A stretch of 64,000 bases of DNA, from the NCBI GenBank assembly GCA_905250075.1, contig CAJNOP010000010.1, forward strand, positions 2,525,773 through 2,589,772. Reading direction: 5' to 3'. This DNA is from Rotaria sp. Silwood1. Taxonomy: Eukaryota; Rotifera; Eurotatoria; Philodinida; Philodinidae. Positions 36,601 through 48,083 of this stretch are shown one piece after another (position 1 is the stretch's first letter; each line of letters begins with the position of its first letter). The notes beneath the pieces were generated by a model. The model made no database searches and had not been told where the DNA came from. It worked only from the letters and a program-made list of their open reading frames with translations. The translations under genes and the position numbers were made by a program.

Positions 36601-38679
36601 TTCATTAGAAAAAATTGACGCTTGAACTGAATTTATGAATGGTTCATTATTAAAAGAAAGAAATTGTTCTGATGATGATGATGATGATAAAGAATTAACA
36701 CCAGCCATTGACATTATACGTGACCATTCATCATCATCATCATTATTATTATTAGATATTGCATGTGTATCTATTGTTGTAGATTCAATTACGATTGATG
36801 TAGATGTTTTAATTTTTTTAATTTTTGATTTCAATGATTGTATTATACTATTTGTTGTTAAGTGTTTTTCTTCATCTTCTTCAACTTCATTTTCACCATT
36901 CATTATTGTAGTGTCTGTTTCATCGTTATTATTAATCAATGAAACATCGATATCATCATCTATTTCATGATTATTTAGTTCATTTTCTGGTATTGATGGA
37001 TGTCGAATAAGATCAAGACGACTTAATTTTAGTCCATATGACATATTAATTGTAGTTATTTTACGTTTACGTGTTGTCATTGGTAATGTTGTACGTATTG
37101 TTGTTGTACGTCTAGCCCAATTACAAATAATTTGTACATAATGATCGCTTTTTACAGGACTTGCTTTTAATTCCAAATAGAAAAATAATTCAGAAAGTGG
37201 ATCATTTCGAACGTAATTTAATGTAAAATTATGTGAACCTGAACCGAATAATGCATTACCATTTGATGGTAAATTATCCATACATTTACGTTCAGATCGA
37301 TCAGTACTAATTTCTAGATAAGTTGTACTTCTACAATCAGTATTTGAATCTTTTGGAGATCTTAAATCTTTTAAACTTGCAAATTGTCGATTTATTTCTC
37401 TTGCATGAAGTAAAACTTGTCCATTTGATAATGATGAACGTACTTTACATTGACATTCATTATATTGTTTTCCTTGAGTACGTGTATGACTTAAATGAAT
37501 AATTGTTCCTTCATCTTTCCAACTATCACAAATATCTTTTGCATCAAGTACACAACCAAAATTAACTTGTACATAATTAAAATCTGAACAAGCCGGTACA
37601 CCATGTGTAGTTATTGTTGTTGAAAGTATTTCATTTTTCGTTAAATTAATAACACATGTTTGTTTACCATTACATGAAAGAATATTTCGACTTGAACCTT
37701 CTTGTATACAATCATATATACTAAATTGACATTGATTTATTGATCGTTGCTTTGAATAACCATATATAACACGAATTATTTCAATATGTTCATACAATGA
37801 ACAACGAAGACGTAATTGAACTAGATTGGATTCTTTAAGACAAGCACTTTCAAAATGTAAGGTTTCAACAGTAGCATTAATTATATGGAATAAACAAAGA
37901 CAAACTAACAGATGGAACATATCTACAACTATTGTTGAATAACAGTTGTATCTATGTAAGTTAAGATAGACAATGACAACACAGTTATGTTTGTCATTTG
38001 CCGACAGTCGATGACAACGACGAGACAAGATCGGTTTGTTGACAGATAGATGAACATCAGAAGAAGCAGACAACAGTTAGTTAATCGCGAATAAGAATAC
38101 GATAAAACACTTTAACGTAAGAAAAAAAAGAAGAAGTAAAAACGAAAATCAATCTTTTAACGACGATAGTTATGTAAGAATATATAGAATGAAATAGTAT
38201 GTAGTTCAGAACAACAAAAAAAAAAAATAAAAGATATTTCACTGAAAAATTTATTTTTTAAACATAATAATTTTATATATACGTTTTACTTACGATTTAA
38301 TTCACCTTGTTCTTCATCTTGGATAACATTCGTATCGATTAAAGACGTTACATCCGTTGTTGACTCACTATCTGAGATCGGATATGTATCTTTATATAGA
38401 ATAAAAGAAATTCAGTAGGGATATACAAGGTGAATATAAATTTACCTTCTTGAATGATTGTTGTCGTCAATGGTATTACTTCTTCGTTTTCATCATCTAA
38501 TAAAAAATGATCAGTAAAATATGAAAAAAAAACAAAAAAAAAAATCAAAATTTCTAAAAATATTTACTTTGGTTGTCATTATTTTTCGAATTATCTGTAT
38601 AAAAAAACAACAAAAAAACAAGTTATTTCAAATAAAAGCTTTCTTTTTTTTTTGTTTTTTTTTTACCCTGATTATCCAT
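30646..38679 (-). CDS. MAP7/ensconsin-like microtubule-associated protein
   Basis: Sixteen minus-strand exons in phase: 38667-38679, 38568-38594, 38446-38496, 38294-38389, 35817-35939, 35639-35756, 34762-34873, 34622-34698, 34456-34559, 34316-34390, 33894-34181, 33441-33739, 31308-32375, 31087-31247, 30774-31028, 30646-30715; 978 aa. An acidic disordered N-terminus precedes a first basic coiled coil (about residues 104-205, e.g. VEERRKKREEETKVKIEEIL), as in the microtubule-binding part of MAP7 proteins. Long Ser/Thr/Pro-rich linkers follow. A second Glu/Arg/Gln-rich coil (about 670-810) ends in RKRRLDLIMRRTR, the hallmark end of the MAP7 domain that recruits kinesin-1. A poly-Asp run lies near the C-terminus. 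Intron 5 has a GC donor (35815-35816). Intron 4 (35940-38293) contains another gene. If exons 1-4 are not joined, translation could start at ATG 35933. Confidence 0.75.
32683..32708. repeat. (TA)n microsatellite
   Basis: A run of about 12 TA units in the 1.07-kb intron 32376-33440 of the MAP7-like gene. A similar shorter TA run occurs at about 34222-34248 in another intron of the gene. Simple sequence, no function suggested. Confidence 0.7.
36145..37920 (-). CDS. Single-pass membrane protein with SUEL-type (galactose-binding) lectin domain
   Basis: Intronless frame; the start chosen is ATG 37920, because a clean signal peptide (MFHLLVCLCLFHIINA) begins there. The frame stays open upstream to ATG 38073, which would bury that signal. 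The mature protein starts with a SUEL lectin fold (about residues 30-124) with conserved Cys spacing and the CNGKQTCVINLT core. A cysteine-containing beta-rich CUB-like segment follows (about 130-275), then a low-complexity acidic Ser/Thr/Asn stalk, a membrane segment (about 452-472, FLIMCLLIISTVIFILLLYCF) and a 119-aa cytosolic tail with several tyrosines (EYYMND, SIYDYDG). SUEL plus one TM is also the plan of EVA-1 type guidance receptors; orthology is not shown. The whole gene lies in intron 4 of the MAP7-like gene on the same strand. Confidence 0.8.
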   Translation of the reverse strand: MFHLLVCLCLFHIINATVETLHFESACLKESNLVQLRLRCSLYEHIEIIRVIYGYSKQRSINQCQFSIYDCIQEGSSRNILSCNGKQTCVINLTKNEILSTTITTHGVPACSDFNYVQVNFGCVLDAKDICDSWKDEGTIIHLSHTRTQGKQYNECQCKVRSSLSNGQVLLHAREINRQFASLKDLRSPKDSNTDCRSTTYLEISTDRSERKCMDNLPSNGNALFGSGSHNFTLNYVRNDPLSELFFYLELKASPVKSDHYVQIICNWARRTTTIRTTLPMTTRKRKITTINMSYGLKLSRLDLIRHPSIPENELNNHEIDDDIDVSLINNNDETDTTIMNGENEVEEDEEKHLTTNSIIQSLKSKIKKIKTSTSIVIESTTIDTHAISNNNNDDDDEWSRIMSMAGVNSLSSSSSSEQFLSFNNEPFINSVQASIFSNEEKPGYKISKNKFLIMCLLIISTVIFILLLYCFKLKQSGFIRRLKVNINIALLFCCEASKLLFSSSNNTKSISSTSTNTMTRHQQSLSLQGGDDHSSEYYMNDTGNNFHTSESIYDYDGGGKSIYSIDDDDNQPQRSIYITQYDRHSVGDTC

Positions 38680-40857
38680 CGTTCCAATCACTAAAGTTTA
38701 TTTTTATTAGTAAAGCCAAAATAGCATTTCTTTTTCTTATGCTTCACTCGTTCTATTCTTTATCGTCTGTTCAACAGTAAAAGAAAAAGCGTGTCACTTT
38801 TTACCTATATATAATCTAGAATCACAAAAAAAAAGCAGAAGAAAGAACGAATAAAAGGGAAACGAACATTGACATCCACAACACGATGTGCCTCTCATTG
38901 TCTTTTATGTGCTTTGGCGAGAAAAAAAAAAAGAAAAAAAAAAACGATTCCATCTCAATAGTCTTGATACCATTAATAGCGTGGCACCAGGAGAAAAGAA
39001 CGAGGTAAAAAAAAAGTAGTCACAACGATCGTAGACACAAATTTTAAGTTGAATGTACATTCAATGTTATATGTTATAAGCGACAGAAAATCAATTAGAA
39101 TGAACCTTTTTTTCACACGTGTCTCACAATGACCATCGGTTATAATGTCTGGCTTTTGTCTTTAAATATATTGAATAGACGACATCAAGAGAACTTAATG
39201 CATATGCATTATGACAAAGATCAAATATACGTAAATTAAAGTGCACTAATGATATTTTTTTCTCAATTGATGATGAAAAAAGAATTCACAATAGACATAC
39301 AATTTATCCGATTATACTAATCCTTCACTTGATATTTCAATATGTATTCGATAAAATTTGAGAATTTTTTTTTCTATAAAAATATAATCGCTGTTCATTG
39401 TATTTATCAATGAAATTTTCGAACAACTGACTATGTAACCATTTATCAATAGACTATTTGTTCATCGAGTAATAAAACACCGATAGGCGATTAGACAAAT
39501 GTAAAAAAAAAAAGAACAATTTTACGTATTGAATGAAATGAGTATTTGTTTAGCAGGTGCTCCATAGTAAATATGGAGAAGTATTAAAATTGGTGTTTCT
39601 CACTATCAAAAAATGTTCATCTTCTGATATTATATAATATCAGAAGATGAAACACCAACTTTAACATCATCATACCAAATAGTAAAACACAGTGAACACC
39701 GACTCTATGAGTATTAATAAAAATGTGAAGTTTGTTTTAATCTAAGATTGAATTTTTAAGATTTCAATAATTCATGAAAACTAATATATGGCAAATAATT
39801 GTTTCCTTTCAAAAAAATACAATAAAAATTACTTACATGAATGCAAGAATAAAATCGTCATCAACAATTATAATGCATTACAGGTACGATAGTAAAAAAG
39901 AAAAAGATTGTCATTCAATACTCTCTATTAATGTGAAGTAGAAATAATATATTTTTTTGTTTTTCACAAGAGAAGAGTAAAAAATCTTAATTTAAATCAA
40001 ATATTTTTCTTCATCTATTCTAACAAAAATAAAACCGTACAAAGTTTATTTTCATTAACTTGATTTAAGACTTGAGTTTGTTATTCTTTCATATAAACAA
40101 AAATCTACTACAGATTTATTAACTAAATAAGAAAAAAAAAAATCTTGAAAAAAAGTTATTTTGCATCTTCTTATTTCTATTTCAAATAATATATAAGAAG
40201 AATTCAAATTCTAAACTCGAATAAAATTATGATCGATTTAATAATTATAACACATTTATTGTTCTATCAATCATAAAGAAAAAAGAAAAACATATTCATA
40301 TGTAAATGATAAATCGATAATAAATTGATATTGAAATTTTTTCTGTTTAGTAGAATAATAATCTAAATGCAAAACTTAATCGATAATAAAATAGTCAATT
40401 TTAATCAATCTTCATTATTTCATCTCAAATTTAAAGATTAAGCTGACAGAAAATATACAATTAAGTGTTAAAAAAGAAAGAATTATATATAATTAATTTT
40501 TGAATTTTTCTCAATATATTAAATATCTTTAAAATTATTAATACATACTACAAACTTTCTTCCTACTTATAATGAATACAAATCATTAGCATAAATAAAG
40601 GAAAATAAATATCATTCTTATCATAGTTTTCAATTTAATATTCAAATGATATATTATACAATAAATCTAATAAATTTAGATGATGATTAAAAGACATTTA
40701 ATCTTATTTATGATGCTGCTTCCATCTGAAGAATTATATTTGATTGGTGTAAATTTATTGACTAATAAAAAACAACCAACCTAAGTTTCTTTCTTTCTTA
40801 CTTAATTTTATAAAATAAGTCGTCGCTATTTCTTTATCCATTTAGTGTATATTTATT
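38680..40857. other. Intergenic region between divergent genes, with one palindromic repeat
   Basis: About 2.2 kb between the MAP7-like start and the PRPF38A start, which point away from each other, so both promoters should lie here. It is AT-rich with several poly-A tracts. The palindromic element at 39590-39661 is the only recognised structure. No coding region is seen. Confidence 0.5.
39590..39661. repeat. Short palindromic repeat, copy 2
   Basis: Begins TTGGTGTTTCTCACTATC and ends AAACACCAACT, so its ends form an inverted repeat (TTGGTGTTT / AAACACCAA). Inside is a perfect 32-bp palindrome (39618-39649) whose arms are CATCTTCTGATATTA. It is related along its length to 6609-6679. Together the two copies define a family of tiny, structured, non-coding elements. 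Confidence 0.65.
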
Positions 40858-43154
40858 ATGGCTAATCGAACGGTTAAAGAAGCACCAACAATTAGAGGTA
40901 CTAATCCACAATATCTTATTGAAAAAATTATTCGATCTCGAATATATGATAGTCGATATTGGAAAGAAGATTGTTTTGCACTTACAGGTAAAAATAAATT
41001 TTGTTTTTTGTTTAATTATTTCTTATGAAAAATAAAATTTTATTTTAGCTGAATTAGTTGTTGATAAAGCTGTTGAATTAAAATATATTGGTGGTGTTTG
41101 TGGTGGAAATATTCGTCCAACACCATTTTTATGTTTAGTTCTTAAAATGTTACAAATTTGTCCAGAAAAAGATATTATTGTTGAATTTATTAAAAATGAA
41201 GAATTTAAGTAAGTACTTACGAATGATATATATTCTATGAAAATTATGTATTCAATAAAACGTTAATTTTTCAAAACATACTAAAACTTAACATATGTCA
41301 AATACTGAAGATTTGAAAAATAACTCGCTTAGACATTTCAATTAGTAAAATATTGAGTAATGATCATACAAACAATTTGCATTTTTATTTTGAAATAGTC
41401 TAATTATTCGCTCTATTTTGTTGGTCAACGACCGATATCTTTAATGAATAGATGCTCAGACCTAGGTTTGAGCGAATAAAGTTATAGTCTGGTTTTTTTT
41501 TTTTGTAAAGAGCAATAACAACAAGTGTTTGATAACATGATATCTAAATTGTAGTTTTTTTTGAATAACAAAAGAATAGAAACATTATTTGTTTTTGTAA
41601 ACGAAAACCCAAAACTTACAGATGTTTACAAGTCAAAATTATATATTAATATTTAAATTAAAAGATAGTTTTCAGAAAATAGTGCTGATGTAGCAGAAAT
41701 ATTCCTGATTTTACCAACAAACTTATTAAGAGAATAATTTGAGTTATCTTCTTTGAAAACAAGATCACTGATTAAATTTTCTTACTACAAAAAATCATCA
41801 ATTCCTTTTAAAATCAATATTTTTGTGTCGAGTTATTAGCTTTTAGCTTTTTAAATGTATGATTCAAGTCAACATTAAGCAATTTTTTGGTTTAACGGTA
41901 AAACAGATATAGTTCTATAGGAACGGTCTAGGTGCCTTTATCCTTCTTGGATTCTTACTACTTCAGTAGCTTGTACATTATGCACAGACAAACTCTGTGC
42001 AAAACAAATAGAAACTTGAATAATTAACAGAATAAAAATGCAATCCATATATATCTATACTAAGACATTGAGATATGATTCAAGTTTGGCATTGAAACAT
42101 ACCTGTGATCATATTTAGCTTATGAATTTTCTAACTAATATTAATATTACTTCAAAGCTTAAATATAAAGTAAAAGAAGGATAATATTTCTTGATGATCT
42201 AAAATTTTGAATAGTAATGACTGCAAATACGATAGTATTGTTTCTTATAAAATTCAATAGGATTTAATAATTCATTAAGATTACTCAAAAGATATTAATT
42301 TTGAAAAAAAAAAACAGCTGAAAATAATAATCTACAGTATTAATATTTTCTTTTTTTTTTGTACATGGATTATCATACTGAATTTTAATATTTTAAATAT
42401 GCGAAAATCTATTCTTTCTGTTTAGATATGTTCGTGCACTTGGTGCATTCTATATGCGATTAGTTGGTACATCGGTTGAAATTTACAAATATCTCGAACC
42501 ACTCTATAATGATTATCGAAAGATGAAATATTTGAATCGAGAAGATAGTAAGAATTTTTCTTTTGTAAAAATGTCTTGTTGATAATATTTTGATTATTTT
42601 ATAGAATATGAACTTTTACATATGGATGAATTTATTGATTCATTATTACGTGACGAACGTGTATTAGATGTACAATTACCTCGTTTACAAAAACGAAATG
42701 TATTAGAAGAAAATAATCAATTAGAACCACGTCAATCTGTACTTGATGAAGATATTGATGATAATGAAACAAGTGAAGAAAGCGATGATGAAAATGAAAA
42801 GAAAACAAAAAAGAAAGAAATAATACCAGAAAAATCAAAGAAAAAATGGAAAGATTTAGATAAACCAGAACGATCACCATCACCACGTTATGCTCGATCA
42901 GTATCACCACGAGAAAAAAGTTCAAAAAAGAGACGGTAAGACGAAAATTGTTTTTATTTAAATTTTTATGATGACTTTTTTCTTTTAATAGGCGTTCAAA
43001 AAGTCGATCAAAATCAAAATCACGTTCGCCTGCACGTGACAGCAGAAAAAAACATTCCAATCGACATGAACATCGTGATAGAAAAGATCGAGATCGAGAT
43101 CGAGACCGAGATCGTGAACGTGATCGTGACAAAGAAAAACGTCGCCGAGATTAA
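40858..43154 (+). CDS. PRPF38A: Pre-mRNA-splicing factor 38A (PRPF38A)
   Basis: A spliceosomal B-complex protein needed for activation of the tri-snRNP, acting in the nucleus. Five exons: 40858-40987, 41049-41208, 42426-42547, 42605-42935, 42992-43154; 301 aa. The start MANRTVKEA, the segments GTNPQYLIEKIIRSRIY, AELVVDKAVEL, FLCLVLKMLQICPEKDIIVE and YKYLEPLYNDYRK match animal PRPF38A almost residue by residue across the helical PRP38 domain (1-180). An acidic spacer (SEESDDENE) and an Arg/Ser/Asp-rich tail follow, with RS repeats (SKSRSKSKSRS) and alternating Arg-Asp, as expected of the family. Intron 2 (41209-42425) is 1.2 kb, against 57-61 bp for its neighbours; nothing is recognised inside it. 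Confidence 0.97.
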
Positions 43155-44788
43155 ATTTTTGTGTTTCTTTGTTACTGTATAGTTTCATAAATAATAAAAG
43201 ATGTTCGTTGTTTGGCATGAAATTATTCATATAGACTGAACAAAATAAAAATGTTTATAGGATTTTTGACCAGCGAATGGAACATATAGGTTTACAGAGA
43301 AAAATTTTGTCTATCCATCGACATATTTATTTCTATATTGGAATCTAAATCACATAGAATCAAGCCAGAAATAGTGATGTGTATTTACTGTTCGGCAATC
43401 CATACCACGCCAAGAATTATTCATATCTACGGAATCCGTTTCCAGTGTTCGTACGATCAAAACTATAATGTCACTACTAAAAATATATTTCTTTTACACA
43501 GAGGATTTCTAAATGATGTCATTTTACAATCACTGCAATCATTTTTTAGAACATTGTAAGAAGCTTATTATAATAGTGATCACGATATGAATAAAATTGT
43601 CGATACGCCTATTTCTTGAAGACAAACATTTATTACCACAAGTTCTCACGAATAAAATAATTGCTGATCCATTTCAAAGAGTCAGATTAGTTACTATTTT
43701 TAGTTAAACTGTTCCATTTCAGTAAAAACCATACCACTTAATGCAGTTAATGGTGTACTCAGCTTTATGTGTAGATGAGAAATGTCATTGAACGGAATAA
43801 ATACTTTGGTTCTATTGACTAAATAAAAATTCCAAAACATTCACATAATAGAGATTCTTGACTGATACTAATTACGAGGTGCACGACGCATGTAAGAAAT
43901 TTTTATCAAAAAAAAACTAAAATCAATTCGATTTAAATCAGATTTTTTTCTGTTTTGTTACATGGGAAATCTTGCTTGAGAAAAGAAATAAAGTTCAAGC
44001 CTTGCTTGGCAAGGGATAATGAAAAAGTAATTTGACAACATATTTATTCATTTCTTTAACGTTTTAAAGGTGCGTATAGAAATTTGAAAATATTGAGTTA
44101 GAAAGTCAATTTTGTCTTATTTCCGAATATAGATTCAAAGTTTTCATAGGACTTCTGGTTTAGAAGTTATGAATCGATATTTTAGAGGCATGAAAATTAC
44201 GCTTAGAGTGAGAAAGTTAACTTTTTTCTTTCATAATTGTTACTATTTTTACCCTTTTGTAAACTAGAAAAATTGATTTTCTTTAAATGGAATATAAATT
44301 AAAGCTATGTTATCTATGTGAACTTAAGACTTCATCTAGTCGACATATAGATGTGGTGAAGATATCAGTATTTTCGTACTATGAGCAGATTATTAGAATA
44401 AAAGTTGTAGTCAGTCATTCTTTGATTTGATTGATATGAAAAAATATTCTAATGTGATACATCCTTTCACTCACTGGATAAAAACATTCGTAGTTTTAGA
44501 AGAAAACATTAATAGCAGATATTTAGTTAAGATTTTTACTAGTTGAATATTATCTATGTATAGGCAGAGTATCATCAAAAAACAGAATCGTACATGTAGG
44601 ATAATTTTTCTATAAGAGATTTCATGATTTTTGGTGAATTTCTTTCGACATTCTTTTCTTTCAAGATAAAACCTTTTTATTTGATGTTTTATAATTTTTA
44701 ACTTTCATCTAAACATTATTTACTCGTTTCTATTACATATCAGTTATCTCAAAAAGTAAATACACATTCAGATAAAACTTTCATTTCA
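43155..44788. other. Intergenic region, nothing recognised
   Basis: About 1.6 kb between PRPF38A and PPT1, both on the plus strand. An AATAAA-type signal near 43190 probably serves PRPF38A. A small hairpin at 44000-44014 (CCTTGCTTGGCAAGG) is present but without other snRNA features. Confidence 0.5.
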
Positions 44789-46667
44789 ATGTTACTCGTT
44801 GTCGGTATCATTATTTGTTTCACCCATATTTTTCCTACAATTGGTTCACCACCAATTGTTTTATGGCATGGTATGGGTGATAGTTGTTGTAATCCATTAA
44901 GTCTTGGGTCAATAGTTAAATTAATTGAACATCAATTAACACCGGCTCCTTATATTCATTCATTACGAATTGGATCAAATATTGAAGAAGATACATTAAA
45001 TGGATTTTTTATGAATGTTAATCATCAAATTGATTATGCTTGTCAATTATTAAATGCTGATAAAAATCTTTCAAACGGTTATCATGCTATTGGGTAAAAC
45101 AAATAAATTTTATACTAGGTTTGAGAAAAAAAAAAACTTTTCTTTATTTTATCAAAGATTTTCTCAAGGTGGACAATTTCTTCGTGCTATTGCTCAACGT
45201 TGTCCTAGCCCACCGATGCTTAATTTAATTTCTATTGGTGGTCAACATCAAGGCGTTTTTGGCTTTCCACGATGTCCGGGAGATAATGTAACCATATGCA
45301 ATTATATTCGAGAATTATTACGTTTTGGCGTCTATGAATCATTTGTACAAGAACATCTTGTTCAAGCACAATATTGGCAGGATCGTATGTATAATCATTA
45401 TAAATAGACATTTAAAAATTGAGACCTTTCTCAAGTAAACTTTTAACTATTCAGTCGATGCAATTAGTTTGTTAGAAAATGATTTCAGTAGAACATGGTG
45501 TACAAAATTGTTTGTTTATTCGTCATTTTTAAACTAACCTCTATTTTGTAACATTCAACAGACAAACTCGAAGCCTCTAACCCTAACAAAAAAAAATTTG
45601 AACTCAAATTCTGTTTAAATCTTTCTTTGTTTCTGTACACCTTAAGAGCACATGAATCAATATTTCAAAATACATTAATATTAGAACATAAAATTTTGAT
45701 AAGATCAAGTTAATGTCCTGTACGGGTACGATTTTTCGCAATTGAATCTTATCTAGAGCTCATCGATATCTGGTAGATGCTTTTACAGTCATTGTACGAT
45801 TTTCAAATTTCGATCTTATATGAAAAACTCAACTATTCAGTTTCTTTCATAAACAGCAACAAGAAAACCAAATAAATCAGGATTCACTTAGTATCTTTCC
45901 ATTTTATAAAATTCAATCAACTTTACTTAGTATATATTTTCTTGTTGTTGATGATACTAAACTCCAAAATTTGAGACACATACATAAATGATAATTTATT
46001 TTTCTCTTGATACGTTCAGTTACTTTGTTAAGTGTTTCATTATCATCTGTAAATAAATTTTGATTAAAAACGAATTCTTTTAGTAAAACAATATCTCTGT
46101 CCATATCTATGATCTATTTTCAAGTACAATAGGTTCTTTAGACTTTCGCTTCTTAGATTTTATATTAATTAACAGCTGAAAACAATAAAAATATTTTCAA
46201 AAGTCGAAATCTCATTATTTGCCGGGTCGATTTCAGGTATATGATCATACCTGAGACTCGTACTTGCTGCAGAACACTAATCTAAACATATGTTTCTTTT
46301 GCTTTTAGCTCATCAAGAAGCAACATATCGTAGAGTAAGTATATTTTTAGCCGATATCAATCAAGAACGTACATTCAATGAACAATATAGAACAAATCTT
46401 TTAAAAATTCGTAATTTAGTTCTTGTAAAATTTTTACGTGATACAATGGTATCTCCACCTGAAAGTGAACAGTTTGGTTTTTATGCTGAAAATAATACAT
46501 CAAGAATTATACCACTACGTGAAAGTCCATTATATATTAAAGATTTATTAGGTTTAAAAATAATGGATCAACAATTACGTATTAAATTTCTTGAATCAGA
46601 TACGGATCATTTACAATTTACTGATCAATGGTTTATTGATAATATAATTCCACTTTTAAAAGACTAA
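44789..46667 (+). CDS. PPT1: Palmitoyl-protein thioesterase 1 (PPT1)
   Basis: Lysosomal enzyme removing palmitate from cysteines of degraded proteins; loss of the human gene causes infantile neuronal ceroid lipofuscinosis. Three exons: 44789-45093, 45158-45384, 46309-46667; 296 aa, close to the 306 aa of human PPT1. A signal peptide (first about 20 residues) is followed by the conserved [14 protein letters not shown]. The catalytic triad is intact: Ser104 in [11 protein letters not shown], Asp222 in KFLRDTMV, His278 in [24 protein letters not shown] and [11 protein letters not shown] also match. At least two N-glycosylation sites are present (e.g. ENNTS). The second intron is 924 bp and carries a short antisense open frame (45913-46104) of doubtful meaning. 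Confidence 0.97.
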
Positions 46668-46724
46668 AAAAAAGAAGCGTTTGTTGTTTTTCTGCATGAT
46701 TATATTCGTAAACAATAAAATTTG

Positions 46725-47653
46725 CTAAATATTCTGTAACATATATCCAGAAAATGTTGAATATGAATAACCATATACTTGAGAATTGAAATTTTCATTT
46801 GAACGATAAGAAGCAACAACTGCTATTTGATCACCTGTTTGACCATATAAAAGACAATCAATTGAACCACTTGCCCAACCCCACGCTACTGTTTCATTTT
46901 GTATTGTTGCAACTGATTCTACCCAAACTGTTCGTACACGTTCTCCATTTCGAGTAATATAAACTGATGCCTTTAATAGAATGATTATTATTTTTATTCA
47001 TAAAAAAAAAAAATATTTCTTCTAACCTTAGCTTTCGAAACAGATATTGTTAGAAAAAAATGATAAAGACCAGCTGTAGGAATAGTAAATATACCACTAT
47101 CTTGTGAGAAATATGAAAATGTCTCGGGTACATTTGCTGATTCACTTAATGTCCATGGTCGAAGTATGCTATCACTATTTTTGGTAATAAATAAACGACG
47201 TAATTCAGCATAAAATGAAGGTGGACGTTCCATAAAACCATCACGACCTACGAACAATAAATGATATGAAAAAAAAGTAATTATATAAACTTATTTTCTT
47301 ACCAGGAGGACCTGTTAAACCTTGTGGTCCCATAGGTCCAGGTGGACCTCAAAATAAGAAAAGATCTTGATTAAAAAAAAATAACTATCTAAATTCAAAA
47401 TTTACCTGTTGGTCCCGGTGGTCCTCGTAAACCTGGTAGACCTTGAACAGCGATTGATAAATTTTCTGATCTTTCTATTTCAATTGAGAATAAATCGATT
47501 ACATTAAATAAAATTATTCTATGTGATCTCACCTCCACATTTCAATTCTGCGAAACATCCTCGTGCACGTTTATTACGTTTATCTACCGATACTGCTTCG
47601 GCAAAAACAAGCATTATAAAAATGCTTAAAATTAATGTATTCCATGTCATCAT
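46725..47653 (-). CDS. Secreted collagen-like / C1q-domain protein
   Basis: Five minus-strand exons: 47533-47653, 47406-47474, 47303-47347, 47027-47247 and 46725-46970, in phase; 233 aa. A signal peptide (MMTWNTLILSIFIMLVFAEA) is followed by a short Cys-containing segment and a brief collagen stretch of Gly-X-Y triplets (GLPGLRGPPGPTG, GPPGPMGPQGLTGPPG), with exon borders inside glycine codons, as in collagen genes. The C-terminal about 130 residues form a C1q/TNF-like jelly roll: the pattern SGIFTIPTAGLYHFFLTISV, then YITRNGERV, GDQVAVVA and a final STFSGYML. C1q-like proteins trimerise and act as extracellular ligands or in innate recognition; which role applies here is unknown. Confidence 0.88.
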
Positions 47654-48083
47654 ATAAACCTATTACTTGCAATCAATACTATCTGGCAAAAACAGACCGA
47701 GTTTACTTTTTTTTCTGCTTTTCACTCAATTTGGTTCAAGTGGAGCTTTTTCCGCTATATAGCTGTTAATGTATCGATACGAGAAAAAAAAGATCGGAAA
47801 TGATTCAATTGAGATATTGACTATGATATGATGCCTGGGGTAAAAATGAATTGTAAAGATGGTTTGATCAACAATAGTTCATTGATTCTATGTTTGAGAC
47901 CTTCGTTTTTATTCTGCTCAATCTTGCTGCTTTTTGATAAAAAAAATATAATAAAAGAAATGAATGAATGAATGAAAATGAATGTTCACGTTCACTAGTC
48001 GTAATCATCATACAATAGATGAGTTTTTCTAGTTCGTTCATTATCTAAATAAGTAAATAAATCTTACAGAAAAACAATTCTAT
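47654..48083. other. Short intergenic region
   Basis: About 430 bp between the C1q-like start and the JHY-like stop, both minus strand. It likely holds the C1q-like promoter; nothing specific was recognised. Confidence 0.45.

Noticed and set aside
44000-44014. Hairpin CCTTGCTTGGCAAGG resembling the 3' stem of U5 snRNA
   Set aside because: There is no Sm site directly before it and no U5 loop upstream (no GCCTTTTAC). A 6-bp stem alone is not enough.
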